64,000 nucleotides of DNA from an uncultured Chloroflexales bacterium (GCA_937902315.1 CALGUG010000060.1:1-64000), one strand, 5' to 3'. Shown: positions 33,908 to 44,688, counted from the first letter of the stretch. The notes: generated by a model from the letters alone, not told the origin. Numbers and translations are program-made.

Positions 33908-34172
33908 TTATACGAAATCAAGTTGCTTTCTTTCTATTTGTCCCTCGGCAGAGTAGAACGTGACTATTTTTTGTTGTCTTCCCTAGCTCTTCGTGTTCCG
34001 CACTAATAGCATATCCGCTTGCACAGTTTAGTGCTCTGGCGGCTTAGTCTTTACCCCAAACAAGGCTCAAACCGCGTCCGCCTACGGCTACCAAGGGCCT
34101 GCCCGCCACCAAGGGCTGGTATCCGCCTCGCTGGCGAAACCGCCCCCACAACACAAACGGATTTGGTATTAC
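33908..34172 (-). repeat. Composite element with family terminal repeat
   Basis: Starts TATACGAAATCAAG and carries CTCGGCAGAG, TGACTATTTTTTGTTGT (hairpin-type block), CTCTGGCGG, the core at 34073-34092 and the end AAACGGATTTGGTATTAC (34155-34172). The TAA stop of the minus-strand gene is formed inside this end (34169-34171). It fills the 367-bp gap. Confidence 0.65.
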
Positions 34173-34921
34173 TCGATACGCAGATCTTCGATCTCGAGCC
34201 ACTGCTCATCCTCGATCTGCAATAGGCCAGCGCCGAAACGGCCCTGAGGCGTCACGATCGCGTATTGGTTGTCGATCCACAGTACCAAACCGAGCGGCGC
34301 TCGCGGCACAAAACGGCTTTCGAGCACAAGTTGCTCATCGACCCAAAAGCGCGCGCGCTCGGCCTGCCACTCGATCTGATAGCGATGCCAGTCGTCCATG
34401 GGAGCATGAAGAGCCGCTTCGCGTACGCCTAAAGCAGTCTGCCCGATCGGCCAGAGCGCGCGCGCCAAAGCGGGCACGCGCATAAGTGGGAAGGCCAAAG
34501 GAGCAGTCGGCGCGAGCAGCAGAAAACCAAGGCGGCTAGCGTCGATGGTGGCAGCCTTCCAGCCGAAACCGGGCACTTGCGCATCGAGGCGCATATCAGA
34601 GGGCGGCGAGGCGAAGAAGAACCAAAGAGCGCGCGGCAAAGCGGGCCACGGGCTGCGCGGCAACAAGATCGGGTGGTTCCAAAAGCCGAAGCCAGCCGTG
34701 CCGCGCAATCGCTCGCAGCCATGCGAAAAACGCGCCCGCAACGAGAGCGTTAAGGGCGGTCGCCACAGCATTTGGCTGCGCGCCAAGTGGTGATAATCGT
34801 CGAGCTGAGCATCGTGGTAGTGCTCGGCGCTGGCCCGGCCGAGCAACAGACGCTGAGCTCGCCCGCTGCTCTCGAGCCTAGCATTGCCCACCAAATAGGG
34901 TTTGCAATCGGGCTGCCTCAC
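34169..34921 (-). CDS. Concanavalin-A-like (glucanase/lectin fold) domain protein, GTG start
   Basis: A 250-residue protein with a probable jelly-roll fold. GFGFWNHP (about 75-82), LWFFFASPPSDM, then DDWHRYQIEWQAERARFWVDEQLVLES, which is the pattern of family-16-like and LamG-like domains. The catalytic ExDxxE of family 16 glycosidases is not seen, so a binding role is more likely than hydrolysis. No signal peptide. GTG at 34921 is only 3 bp after the YigZ stop, suggesting translational coupling. Its stop lies in a repeat end, so the original C-terminus may have differed. Confidence 0.6.
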   Translation of the reverse strand: MRQPDCKPYLVGNARLESSGRAQRLLLGRASAEHYHDAQLDDYHHLARSQMLWRPPLTLSLRARFSHGCERLRGTAGFGFWNHPILLPRSPWPALPRALWFFFASPPSDMRLDAQVPGFGWKAATIDASRLGFLLLAPTAPLAFPLMRVPALARALWPIGQTALGVREAALHAPMDDWHRYQIEWQAERARFWVDEQLVLESRFVPRAPLGLVLWIDNQYAIVTPQGRFGAGLLQIEDEQWLEIEDLRIE

Positions 34922-34924
34922 AGC

Positions 34925-35533
34925 CTAAACCTCGATCACAACCGCGCTATCGGCGGTGGCTTCGCGCAGGGCTTCTGTAAGCGGCTCGATCACACTGACG
35001 GGCATCGAGAGGGTGAGGGTCACATCGGCCGCGAACTCTTCGTTTAACACGGTGAGCTCATACTGAGCGAGGATCTTTTTGCACAAACCGTAAAGCGCAT
35101 AGTCGACGCTCACCATCACCGTGCGCAAATCGACTTTTTCGGTGCGCGGCAGCTCGGCCAACACAGCTTTGACCGAATCGCCGTAGGCTTGCACCAAGCC
35201 GCCTGTGCCCAACAAGGTTCCACCAAAGTAACGGGTGACAACCACAACTACATCGCCCAAGCCGCTGCCACGCAAAACCGCCAAAGCCGGACGGCCCGCC
35301 GTTCCGCTCGGCTCGCCGTCGTCGCTCATACCAGCCGTGACGGTGCCGCCATAGCCGATCAGATAGGCGTAGACGTGGTGAGTAGCATCGGGCATCGAGG
35401 CGCGCACTTTGTCGATAAAAGCGCGCGCCTCTTCAACGGTACTAGCCGGGGCTGCTTGAGCGATAAAGCGCGAATTCACAAAGCGCAGATCGACACGAGC
35501 TTCAGCCGCCGGAATGGGATAACGTTCAGCCAT
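34925..35533 (-). CDS. yigZ: YigZ/IMPACT family protein
   Basis: A 202-residue protein with the IMPACT N-terminal domain: KVRASMPDATHHVYAYLIG, SDDGEPSGTAGRPALAVL and VVVTRYFGGTLLGTGGLVQAYG are diagnostic. A C-terminal DUF1949-like ferredoxin-fold domain follows. The family links to translation control in eukaryotes; its bacterial function is uncertain. Middle gene of a three-gene minus-strand group (FHA protein, YigZ, lectin-fold protein) with gaps of 9 and 3 bp. Confidence 0.9.
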   Translation of the reverse strand: MAERYPIPAAEARVDLRFVNSRFIAQAAPASTVEEARAFIDKVRASMPDATHHVYAYLIGYGGTVTAGMSDDGEPSGTAGRPALAVLRGSGLGDVVVVVTRYFGGTLLGTGGLVQAYGDSVKAVLAELPRTEKVDLRTVMVSVDYALYGLCKKILAQYELTVLNEEFAADVTLTLSMPVSVIEPLTEALREATADSAVVIEV

Positions 35534-35542
35534 GAGCGATTT

Positions 35543-36373
35543 CTAGAATTGAATACGAAGAGCGAGTTGACCAAGACGCAACATATCGCCCGACTTCAGG
35601 GCGTGCAACTGGCGCGGCTGCAGACGCTGAGCATTGACCCAACTGCCGTTGGTGCTGTCTTGATCTTCTGCATAGACTTGACCGTTCTGGACCAACAAGC
35701 GCAAATGGCGCCTGCCGACACCATTCTCGAGCGCCTGATAAGGTGTCAGATCGACTTCAGGGAAGAAGTTGCTCACCACATCGGCGCGACCGACCATGAC
35801 CTGAGTTTGAGCGGGCAGCGGAATAACCGCCCCAAAGCTTTCGACCGTGATCTGAACACCAGCCAGACTCGTACGCGACTGAGCAGCAGGAGCGACCGGA
35901 GGCTGCTGATAGACCGGAGGAGGCGGAGGCACAGCCGGAGCAGACGGCACAGCCGGAGCGGACTGAGAGGCGGGCGCGACTGAAGCAGGTGGCACGACGG
36001 GTGCGGGCGACTGTACCTGCTGCGGCGGCGGGTAGCTCGGCTGTTGCGGCACAACGGGCGCGCTGCTGGCCGGAGCCGCCACCGGAATGGATTGAGCGAT
36101 CAAGGATGCGCCACAGTTGTCGCAAAATGCCTCGCCCGGAATAACGCTCATACCACACTGCGGACATGTGCTAGGGCCAGCAGAAGCGCTGGCGACCGGA
36201 GCCGCCACAGGTGCCACAGGTGCTACAGGCGCAGGTGCGGGGGCAGGTTGAGAAACAATCGTCGGAGGCACAGCCGAGGCCGGCGGATTAACGGGTATCA
36301 GGGCTGCACCGCATTGATCACAGAAACGAGCCGCATCTGGGTTATCAGAACCACATTGAGGACAAAATGGCAT
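35543..36373 (-). CDS. Double zinc-ribbon FHA domain protein
   Basis: A 276-residue protein with two small zinc ribbons (CPQCG-16-CDQCG at residues 4-21, and CPQCG...CDNCG near 69-88). A Pro/Ala/Gln-rich flexible linker (about 95-165) follows, then a C-terminal FHA domain with GRADV, RRHLRLL and DSTNGSWVN. The FHA domain should read phosphothreonine, so the protein likely joins Ser/Thr kinase signalling. No kinase gene is in the window. GAGGAAA precedes the ATG. Cytoplasmic, as no membrane segment is seen. Confidence 0.9.
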   Translation of the reverse strand: MPFCPQCGSDNPDAARFCDQCGAALIPVNPPASAVPPTIVSQPAPAPAPVAPVAPVAAPVASASAGPSTCPQCGMSVIPGEAFCDNCGASLIAQSIPVAAPASSAPVVPQQPSYPPPQQVQSPAPVVPPASVAPASQSAPAVPSAPAVPPPPPVYQQPPVAPAAQSRTSLAGVQITVESFGAVIPLPAQTQVMVGRADVVSNFFPEVDLTPYQALENGVGRRHLRLLVQNGQVYAEDQDSTNGSWVNAQRLQPRQLHALKSGDMLRLGQLALRIQF

Positions 36374-36581
36374 AATTGAATTTCCTCGTGATTACAAACA
36401 GCTATTTCGACTCTGTATTAAAGAGAATTATAGCACGCCGCTTTGGGCTAGCCCAGCGATAATAGGCAGAATAGCCTCTCACAAGGCATAAATAGCCCAA
36501 GCGAAAATCTTCTTCTAGCGAGAGCAGTTCTCTATAGTTATACGAACAAAAGCAGATTTAGGTGCATAAGCCGCCGAACGT

Positions 36582-38306
36582 TTAGCTAGCACTCAACTCC
36601 GCAAGGCTTGCCAGCAAATCGTCACGGCTCAGATTACTAAGCACTGCAACTTTGCCGATCTCAAGCGGTAAGATCCAACGCGCTGCCTCTGCGCTACGTT
36701 TTTTATCGCGCTCGATCAGCGAAAGCAGACGATCGCGGTCGATCTGGCCCAACTGCAATGAGAGGCCGAAGCGCTTGAGCAGGGCGTTCTGGCGCTGCTC
36801 AACCAGTTGTGAGGCGCGTCCTGTGCGCACGGCCAAGTTCGCCTCGAGCGCCATACCGATCGCAACCGCCTCGCCGTGCAAGATCGTATAGTCGCTGGCA
36901 GCCTGCAAAGCGTGGCCAAGCGTATGCCCATAGTTGAGCAGCATGCGAAACTGGCCCAAATCGCGCTCATCGGCGGCCACCACTTGGGCTTTCAGCGCCA
37001 CACAGTAGCGGATCACGTGCAGCAAACAGGCCTGATCAAGCTGAAGCAACTGCTCGACATGCTCCTCCAGATAGTCGAAGAACAAGCCCTGCAGAGCCTC
37101 GCCCGGCAGCAGCGAACGCTCCAGCATGGCGTATTTGACCAGCTCGGCCCAAGCGGCTCGCAACTGGCGTGACTCCTCTTGCTCCACCAAGGAGGCATCG
37201 ATCCAGACCAAACGCGGGTGGTAGAAGCTGCCGAAGATGTTGTGAGCCTTGCGATGGTTGAGCGCGTTCTTACCGCCCACCGCGCTATCGAGCATCGCTT
37301 CGAGGCTGGTAGGCAGCTTGATCAGCGGGACGCCACGCATATAGGTCGAGGCCACAAAACCCACCAGATCGTCGATAACGCTGCCGCCAGCCGCCACGAT
37401 CAGGTCGTCGCGCCCGAAGTCGGCCTCGTAAAGCCAATCGTAGATCTCACCGACGCTCGCTAAGTTTTTGCTCTGCTCGTCGTCGCTCAGCAGACGCACA
37501 TGCACTGCAAAGCCCTGCTCGGTCAAACTGGCCTCGAGGCTCGGCCCGATGCGCTGCCAGGTCTGGGCATCGCTCAAGACGGCCAACTTGCGGCCGCGCG
37601 GCAACAGACGCCGCATCTGAGGCGCGAGGCCCGCTAGATTCTGCCAGCCGACCACAACCTGATAGGGCCAAGGCGTGGCGGGCACCACAATCGGGGCCTG
37701 CTTGCCCGCGCCGAGCAGATAGGCCAAGGGCGAGGCCGCCACATCAAAGGCCGCCTCCACCGCCGGAGCCTTGTTCAAAATCTCGACGGCCCGGATAATC
37801 TCGTCGGCGACCTGCTCGGACGTGAGGCGGTCGGTGTGAATCGTCCAGTCTGCGAGTGCGTAGATCGCTTGGCGGGTATGCTTCAAAGCTCGCAGTTGCT
37901 CAAGTGGATCGTTGGAGGCCAACATGGGGCGAACCGCATCGGGAGTCGCGCGGCGCAGCTGCTCTTGAATACGGGCGTTCAGGGTTTCGGGCCGCCCTTC
38001 GAGCGTAATAGTCCAGCCAGTGCGCGCCATAATCCGGCGATTCTCGGGCCGCACCGGAGCGCCGCCGCCCGTCGCGACCACAAACGGCCCGCGCTCGCTC
38101 ACCGACTGCAGCACCGCCGATTCGCGCAGACGAAAGCCGACCTCGCCTTCGCGCTCGAAGATGGTCGGAATGCTCATGCCGCTCTCTTCAACGATCATGG
38201 CGTCGAGATCATAGACGGGCCAGCCCAAACGCTCTCCGACCAGTTTCGCAATCGTCGATTTACCCGCTCCGCTCGATCCAATCAAGTAAATACCACGTTC
38301 TGCCAC
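36582..38306 (-). CDS. aroKB: Bifunctional shikimate kinase / 3-dehydroquinate synthase, GTG start
   Basis: A 574-residue fusion of two shikimate-pathway enzymes. The N-terminal shikimate kinase (about 1-170) has the P-loop GSSGAGKST, DLDAMI and ATGGGAP. The 3-dehydroquinate synthase (about 205-574) has AAGGSVIDDLVGFVASTYMRGVPLIKLPTSLEAMLDSAVGGKNALNH and the zinc-ligand region LNYGHTLGHAL and LHGEAVAIGM. The enzymes catalyse steps five and two of the pathway. The GTG at 38306 is preceded by AGGGAGC. The two domains are joined by an Ala-rich linker. Order kinase-synthase with no stop between them was checked in the reading frame. Confidence 0.92.
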   Translation of the reverse strand: MAERGIYLIGSSGAGKSTIAKLVGERLGWPVYDLDAMIVEESGMSIPTIFEREGEVGFRLRESAVLQSVSERGPFVVATGGGAPVRPENRRIMARTGWTITLEGRPETLNARIQEQLRRATPDAVRPMLASNDPLEQLRALKHTRQAIYALADWTIHTDRLTSEQVADEIIRAVEILNKAPAVEAAFDVAASPLAYLLGAGKQAPIVVPATPWPYQVVVGWQNLAGLAPQMRRLLPRGRKLAVLSDAQTWQRIGPSLEASLTEQGFAVHVRLLSDDEQSKNLASVGEIYDWLYEADFGRDDLIVAAGGSVIDDLVGFVASTYMRGVPLIKLPTSLEAMLDSAVGGKNALNHRKAHNIFGSFYHPRLVWIDASLVEQEESRQLRAAWAELVKYAMLERSLLPGEALQGLFFDYLEEHVEQLLQLDQACLLHVIRYCVALKAQVVAADERDLGQFRMLLNYGHTLGHALQAASDYTILHGEAVAIGMALEANLAVRTGRASQLVEQRQNALLKRFGLSLQLGQIDRDRLLSLIERDKKRSAEAARWILPLEIGKVAVLSNLSRDDLLASLAELSAS

Positions 38307-38484
38307 GCTCTGCTCCCTATGCTCAAAACTAGGCTGGGTGAGCTGCCGCTGAGCAACCCACCCAGAGTTCTGCCAGCTTCAGCGCCGCACTATCGCCATC
38401 CAATGCGGCGAACCGGCTCTATTGTACTCGTTTTCGCCCGCGCCGCCGACCTCTGCCCTAGCATGGCGATCGCTTCATTCTTCT

Positions 38485-38560
38485 AGCGGAGAGGGCTTGT
38501 TCCTCCCATTCGGTCCTTGGCGCGTCCGCCTCCGGCTATCAAGGTCCCGCCCAACAAAAG
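38485..38560 (-). repeat. Dispersed repeat copy
   Basis: The core at 38521-38540 on the minus strand (one substitution), with CTAGCGGAGAGGGCTTGTTC and CCCATTCGG as the left arm and GGTCCCGCCC at right. It lies in the 291-bp gap between pgm and the aroKB gene. Confidence 0.65.
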
Positions 38561-38597
38561 GGGCGTCTATCGCTGCGCCGAGGCCGCCCCAAACAGC

Positions 38598-40250
<1,653 letters not shown>

Positions 40251-40303
40251 TGACTTCCCCTTTCTAAGCGAGATCGCTCGTTCGATCCGCTGGCTTCCGC
40301 GAT

Positions 40304-41416
40304 TTAGACATCGAGCTCGTTAAATTTCAGGCCCATAGGTAGCGGCGCCGGGCGCTCTACGCGCGTTGTGAGCTGCACATGGCGTTCGCTGCGAGCCGAC
40401 TCGAAGATGCCCAAAGTGATGTCTAGGATATGGCGCGCCAACTCGCCGTTGGCACGATGCGGGCGCCCCGAGCGGATCGCATAGGCCATATCGGCTACAC
40501 CGATTCCACGGCTGTTTTCAGCGAAGCCATGCGAATAGGGGAAGGATTGGATCGTGCCATCGGGGCGCAATACCTTGATATCACCATGGAACATATTCGG
40601 ATCAGGAGCGTACAAAATGCCTTCGGTACCATAGATCTCAAGGCGTGGGGTGTAGCCGAAGCTCTCTTTGGCGACCTGCAGACTCGCGATGGCACCGCTC
40701 TCGAAGGTCAAGGTTGCGGTGGCGTGTTGCGGGGCCGTGATCGCGAGTCGCTCGCCAAAACGGGGCGATTTAGGGTTGGTGATAGTTACCGCTTGGTGAA
40801 CTTGGCCGACCGAACCCGTCACTTTGCTCACCGGACCAAGCAGATTGACAAAAGCCGAAAGGTAGTAAGGCGCCATGTCGAAGAGCGGGTCCCAACCGAG
40901 CTCTAGGTAATCTTGAATGTTAGGGCGAGTCACACCAAAGGCATTGCCCATAAACACCGAGCCGCTGGCCGCATAGGGTGTGCCGATCCAGCCGTCGTCG
41001 ATCACTTTGCGGGTGGTCTGCAGAGCAGCGCCGAGGATGGTATCGGGGGCACAGCCCACGCGCAAGCCTTTGGCCTGCGCCAAAGCCAAAACCTCATCGG
41101 CGTCGGCAGCGTTGAGTGCAAAGGGCTTTTCAGTATAGACGTGTTTGCCCGCCTCGAGAATGCGGCGGTTGATGGCTGCATGCGCTGTCGGCGCGGTCAG
41201 GTTGAGCACAATCTCGATCTCTGGGTGTGCCAATAGCTCTTCCACACTGCAGGCCAAAGGAACGTTAAATTCCTTGGCCTGGCGTTGTGCCAATTCGGGC
41301 ACCAGATCAGCACAGGCGACCACCTCTAAGATATCAAACGTTTGTGTACAGTTCTGTAAGTAGATCGAACTGATCTGCCCACATCCAATCACACCGATCT
41401 TTACCTTGGTACGCAT
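40304..41416 (-). CDS. Gfo/Idh/MocA family oxidoreductase
   Basis: A 370-residue NAD(P)-dependent dehydrogenase. The Rossmann loop is IGVIGCGQISSIYLQN (residues 8-23), with YTEKPFALNAADADEV near 95-110 and a C-terminal domain containing LGWDPLFDMAPYYLSAFVNLLG. Its C-terminal region resembles members that act on hexoses or inositols, but the substrate is not clear. AGGAG lies 11-15 bases upstream of the ATG. First gene of a probable two-gene operon with pgm. Transcribed divergently from the SSB gene. Confidence 0.87.
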   Translation of the reverse strand: MRTKVKIGVIGCGQISSIYLQNCTQTFDILEVVACADLVPELAQRQAKEFNVPLACSVEELLAHPEIEIVLNLTAPTAHAAINRRILEAGKHVYTEKPFALNAADADEVLALAQAKGLRVGCAPDTILGAALQTTRKVIDDGWIGTPYAASGSVFMGNAFGVTRPNIQDYLELGWDPLFDMAPYYLSAFVNLLGPVSKVTGSVGQVHQAVTITNPKSPRFGERLAITAPQHATATLTFESGAIASLQVAKESFGYTPRLEIYGTEGILYAPDPNMFHGDIKVLRPDGTIQSFPYSHGFAENSRGIGVADMAYAIRSGRPHRANGELARHILDITLGIFESARSERHVQLTTRVERPAPLPMGLKFNELDV

Positions 41417-41684
41417 CGTTGTTTGGCACTCCTGATCGATTACAAGAAACTATGAGGCAGGCGCGAAACGGCGCTCTAATCACCAAAAACTTACAATTCG
41501 CTGCGTGGTCGCAATACCGAAAAACCTAGACTTATGGTAGCACCTTTTTGAGGACACACCAGCAACGCAGCCTTCCAGATGCTGTCGAAAGATTACCAAG
41601 TGATTACCATCGTTTATCGCATACAAGCGGTATAGATGTATGAATACGTACACAAACGGACTTTCGCTGAAAGGAACATAGGTT

Positions 41685-42116
41685 ATGGTTAGACAAATTC
41701 GTGGTACAGTCAACTATGTTGAGCTTATCGGCTGGGTTGGTGATGAGCCTGAACAGCGAATCCTTGCATCGGGAGCAACTATGTGTACCTTCCGCGTCGC
41801 AACTAAACGGGTCGGGCCGCGCGATGCCTCCGGAGAGCGTACATTTGACACTGACTGGATTGCCGTCGAAACTTGGGACCGTCTAGCTGCCCTATGCCTA
41901 CGTTCCCTCCGCAAAGGAAGTCGAATGCGCGTTATCGGCAGCTTGCACAACCAGACTTGGGAAGACAAAGAAACTGGTCAGCGCCGTCACAAGACTGTCG
42001 TTCGCGCCGAAGAGGTGATGTTCTTCGATAGTCGTATTCCATCGAATCATACACCCCCTCAGGAAGCCCCTGAACCGCTTGAAGAGTCTGAAGAAGCAGA
42101 GAATATTCCATATTAA
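41685..42116 (+). CDS. ssb: Single-stranded DNA-binding protein
   Basis: A 143-residue OB-fold protein. NYVELIGWVGDEPEQR, FRVATKR, TDWIAVETWDRLAALCLRSLRKGSRMRVIGSL and the HKTVVRAEEVMFF strand fit the SSB family. The C-terminal tail is acidic and ends AENIPY, close to the DDDIPF tip by which SSB recruits partners. AAAGGAAC precedes the ATG. No neighbouring rpsF/rpsR, so this may be a second SSB paralogue and not the main housekeeping copy. It is followed by a large hairpin at 42152-42219. Confidence 0.88.
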   Translation: MVRQIRGTVNYVELIGWVGDEPEQRILASGATMCTFRVATKRVGPRDASGERTFDTDWIAVETWDRLAALCLRSLRKGSRMRVIGSLHNQTWEDKETGQRRHKTVVRAEEVMFFDSRIPSNHTPPQEAPEPLEESEEAENIPY

Positions 42117-42151
42117 AGCGCATTTCATGTCTTCTTCGACTCCTTTTAAGA

Positions 42152-42219
42152 AACTTGCTGTGTAGAGCCAAGGTTCAACAACGAGTGGAGTTATTTGAAA
42201 CAGCTCTACACAGCAAGTT
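42152..42219 (+). terminator. Long stem-loop after ssb
   Basis: AACTTGCTGTGTAGAGC and GCTCTACACAGCAAGTT form a perfect 17-bp stem around a 34-nt loop, 36 bp past the stop. The loop size is unusual for a simple terminator; it may protect the 3' end. Confidence 0.55.
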
Positions 42220-42419
42220 AAACTCCAATACTCTTCCTCTGCAGCGAACCCTGCTTCTCCAGAGCCCCTACCTCTTATCTTCAAGGCTATAGGCGTTGAA
42301 ACACGGCCCACTTTGCTTATCGCAGTAGGGCCGCGCCTGCTTTTCCCTGCTCGCTCAGCGCTCTCAGCGCATTTTTGTTTCTAAGCACATTCTGGCTTTG
42401 TATTTTGGGGGCGCTCTCG

Positions 42420-42549
42420 ACACAGGGTCTAGCCCCTTCTTGGGCGGGCGAGATGTTGGTAGCCGTAGGCGGACGCGCCAAAAGCCACATTTGGGCTTAC
42501 AAACCAATCCGCTAGAGCGTTGAATCCATCAAGCGAATTCGCTATCAGA
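42420..42549 (+). repeat. Dispersed repeat copy
   Basis: The core at 42457-42476 is preceded by GGGCGGGCGAGATGTT. The end TCAAGCGAATTCGCTATCA at 42529-42547 matches the family terminal repeat. It lies in the 682-bp gap between ssb and the 5'-nucleotidase gene. Confidence 0.7.
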
Positions 42550-42607
42550 TCACCATTCTTGCCTCCTTAAAAAGCGCTGTACATGCCGCAGAAACTATTT
42601 AAAATTG

Positions 42608-42616
42608 TGCTAGAAT
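42608..42616 (+). promoter_or_regulatory. Extended -10 promoter of the 5'-nucleotidase gene
   Basis: TGC-TAGAAT (hexamer 42611-42616). It gives a leader of about 175 nt before the ATG at 42799, containing the hairpin CCCATTGG/CCAATGGG (42668-42688). Confidence 0.45.
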
Positions 42617-42798
42617 AGGCGCATATCACCCAAAACACATTTCAGATCATTTCCAACCAAACCTCACCCCATTGGTCTCCCCAATGGGAGCACTTTGTCA
42701 AAGAGAGTTTCAGCGTTATTTCGCGTCCTACCATCGTACTTTGTGCTTTGGTTTGAAGGGTTGGTCTTTTGTAGAGCAGCATTAGGAGGGAATAGTTC

Positions 42799-44688
42799 AT
42801 GGCCAAATTTTCACGCCGGGTATTTCTCAAGCGTTCGGTTGCTGTAGGTGCAGGAGCGATGTTGATGCTCTACAGCGACGGCAGCTACCGCATGGTTATG
42901 GCTGCTGAGGCTGAGACATTCAAGCTGCGTATCCTCCACACCAACGACCATCACGCTCACATTGAGCCTGTTATGACCTCTTCTACACCACCAGAACCGC
43001 AACATGGTGGTCTGTCTCGCCGCAAAACCCTGATCGATAAAGCCCGTTCTGAAAACAGCGACCTGCTGCTTCTGGATGCAGGCGATGTCTTCCAAGGGAC
43101 GCTCTATTTCAACCAGTATGGTGGTTTGGCCGACCTCGAGTTCTACAACGCTCTGAAATACGATGCGATGACGATCGGCAACCACGAATTCGACAACGGC
43201 CCCGGCCAGCTGACGACCTTCATTCAGAACGCTAGCTTCCCGGTTTTGGGCGCTAACCTCGTTATCAACCCAAGCAACCCGTTGGCTAGCTTGGTGAAGC
43301 CCAACGTCATTATCGAGCGCGCTGGCAAGAAGATCGGTATCTTCGGTCTGACCACGGAAGAGACCGCTGTTCTGGCTAGCCCCGGACCCGATGTAAGCTT
43401 CCGCGATCCGATCGAGGTTGCTCGCGAGCAGGTCGCTGCCCTCAAGGCCCAGGGTGTCGATGCGATTATTGCACTCACCCACATCGGTATCGAGCCCGAT
43501 CGCCGCTTGGCTCGCGAAGTGTCCGGCATTTCGATGATCATCGGTGGCCACTCGCACACCCCGATGGGCCCCATGATCAGCCCCGAAGATCCGAACCGAC
43601 CTTACCCCGAAGTCATCAACAACCCCGACGGCCAAGGCACCGTGGTTGTTACCGACTGGGAGTGGGGCCGCTGGCTGGGCGACCTGACCGTAGGCTTCGA
43701 CGCCAACGGTGTGGTTACATCGATCAGCGCGAACCCGACCGAAGTCGCTGGCAGCATCGAGCCCGACGCTGGTTTCGAGGCTCGTATCGCCGAATTGGCT
43801 AAGCCGCTCGAGGAGCTGCGCGCTACCGTGATCGGTGAAGCCGCTGTAGAGCTGAACGGTGACCGTGCTGATGTCCGCACCAAAGAGACCAACCTTGCTA
43901 ACCTGATCGCCGACGCTATGTTGGCCAAGGGTGCAAACGCTGGTGCTCAGCTCTCGCTGATGAACGGTGGTGGTATCCGCGCTAGCATCGATGCAGGCCC
44001 GATCACCATGGGCGAAGTGCTGGAGGTTCAACCCTTCGGTAACATTCTGACCCTGGTTACCGTTACCGGCGCTCAGCTGAAGGAAGCGCTGGAGAACGGT
44101 GTCAGCCAGGCCGAGACCGCTCAGGGTCGCTTCCCGCACCTGGGTGGCGGTCGCTACGGCTGGAACCCGCAGGCCGAACCCGGCAACCGCATCGTCTGGA
44201 TCGAGGTTGGCGGCAATCCGGTCGATCCGAACGCCAGCTACCGCCTGATCACTCTCAACTACTTGGTTGATGGTGGCGACGGCTACTCGGTCTTCCAGCA
44301 GGGCACCGACGTTTTGAACACCGGCTTCTTGGACTCGGACGTTACCGCTGAGTACATTCAGGCCCACTCGCCGGTCAACCCGCAGGTCGAAGGCCGCATC
44401 GTCGAGGTCACCGGTGCTGTGGCAGAGCCCGCTCCTGCTCCGGCTGAGCCCGCTCCGGCTGAGCCCGCTCCGGCTGAACCCGCTCCGGCTGAACCTGCTC
44501 CCATCCCGGCGACCCTGCCGAACACCGGCGGCGACAACTCGCTGTTCTGGACCTTGGCCAGCTTGGGCGCTGGCGCGATCAGCGGTGGTTTGGCACTGCG
44601 CCGCCGCGTGATGCGCTCGCTGAAGCAAGAGAGCGTGGTCGAGGCCGAGGCTACGAGCGAAGTAGAAGCAGAAGAGGTCGAAGCCTAA
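42799..44688 (+). CDS. Tat-exported, LPxTG-anchored 5'-nucleotidase
   Basis: A 629-residue UshA-type metallophosphoesterase hydrolysing extracellular nucleotides. The N-terminus has a twin-arginine signal (SRRVFLKR, residues 5-12) ending near MAAEAE. Metal and catalytic motifs: LHTNDHHAH, DAGDVFQG, GNHEFDNG, LTHIG and GGHSHTP. The C-terminal 5'-nucleotidase domain contains NLIADAMLAKG and MNGGGIRASIDAG. A PAEPAPAEPAP linker leads to LPNTG at 573-577, a hydrophobic helix and RRR, the plan of a sortase signal. Unusually, an acidic tail of about 26 residues follows the arginines. TAGGAGGG precedes the ATG. No sortase gene is in the window. Cell-wall anchoring is inferred from the motif. Confidence 0.9.
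   Translation: MAKFSRRVFLKRSVAVGAGAMLMLYSDGSYRMVMAAEAETFKLRILHTNDHHAHIEPVMTSSTPPEPQHGGLSRRKTLIDKARSENSDLLLLDAGDVFQGTLYFNQYGGLADLEFYNALKYDAMTIGNHEFDNGPGQLTTFIQNASFPVLGANLVINPSNPLASLVKPNVIIERAGKKIGIFGLTTEETAVLASPGPDVSFRDPIEVAREQVAALKAQGVDAIIALTHIGIEPDRRLAREVSGISMIIGGHSHTPMGPMISPEDPNRPYPEVINNPDGQGTVVVTDWEWGRWLGDLTVGFDANGVVTSISANPTEVAGSIEPDAGFEARIAELAKPLEELRATVIGEAAVELNGDRADVRTKETNLANLIADAMLAKGANAGAQLSLMNGGGIRASIDAGPITMGEVLEVQPFGNILTLVTVTGAQLKEALENGVSQAETAQGRFPHLGGGRYGWNPQAEPGNRIVWIEVGGNPVDPNASYRLITLNYLVDGGDGYSVFQQGTDVLNTGFLDSDVTAEYIQAHSPVNPQVEGRIVEVTGAVAEPAPAPAEPAPAEPAPAEPAPAEPAPIPATLPNTGGDNSLFWTLASLGAGAISGGLALRRRVMRSLKQESVVEAEATSEVEAEEVEA

Noticed and set aside
42811..44628. 605-residue minus-strand open frame opposite the 5'-nucleotidase
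   Set aside because: Antisense shadow produced by codon bias. The sense gene has full motifs, signals and a ribosome site.
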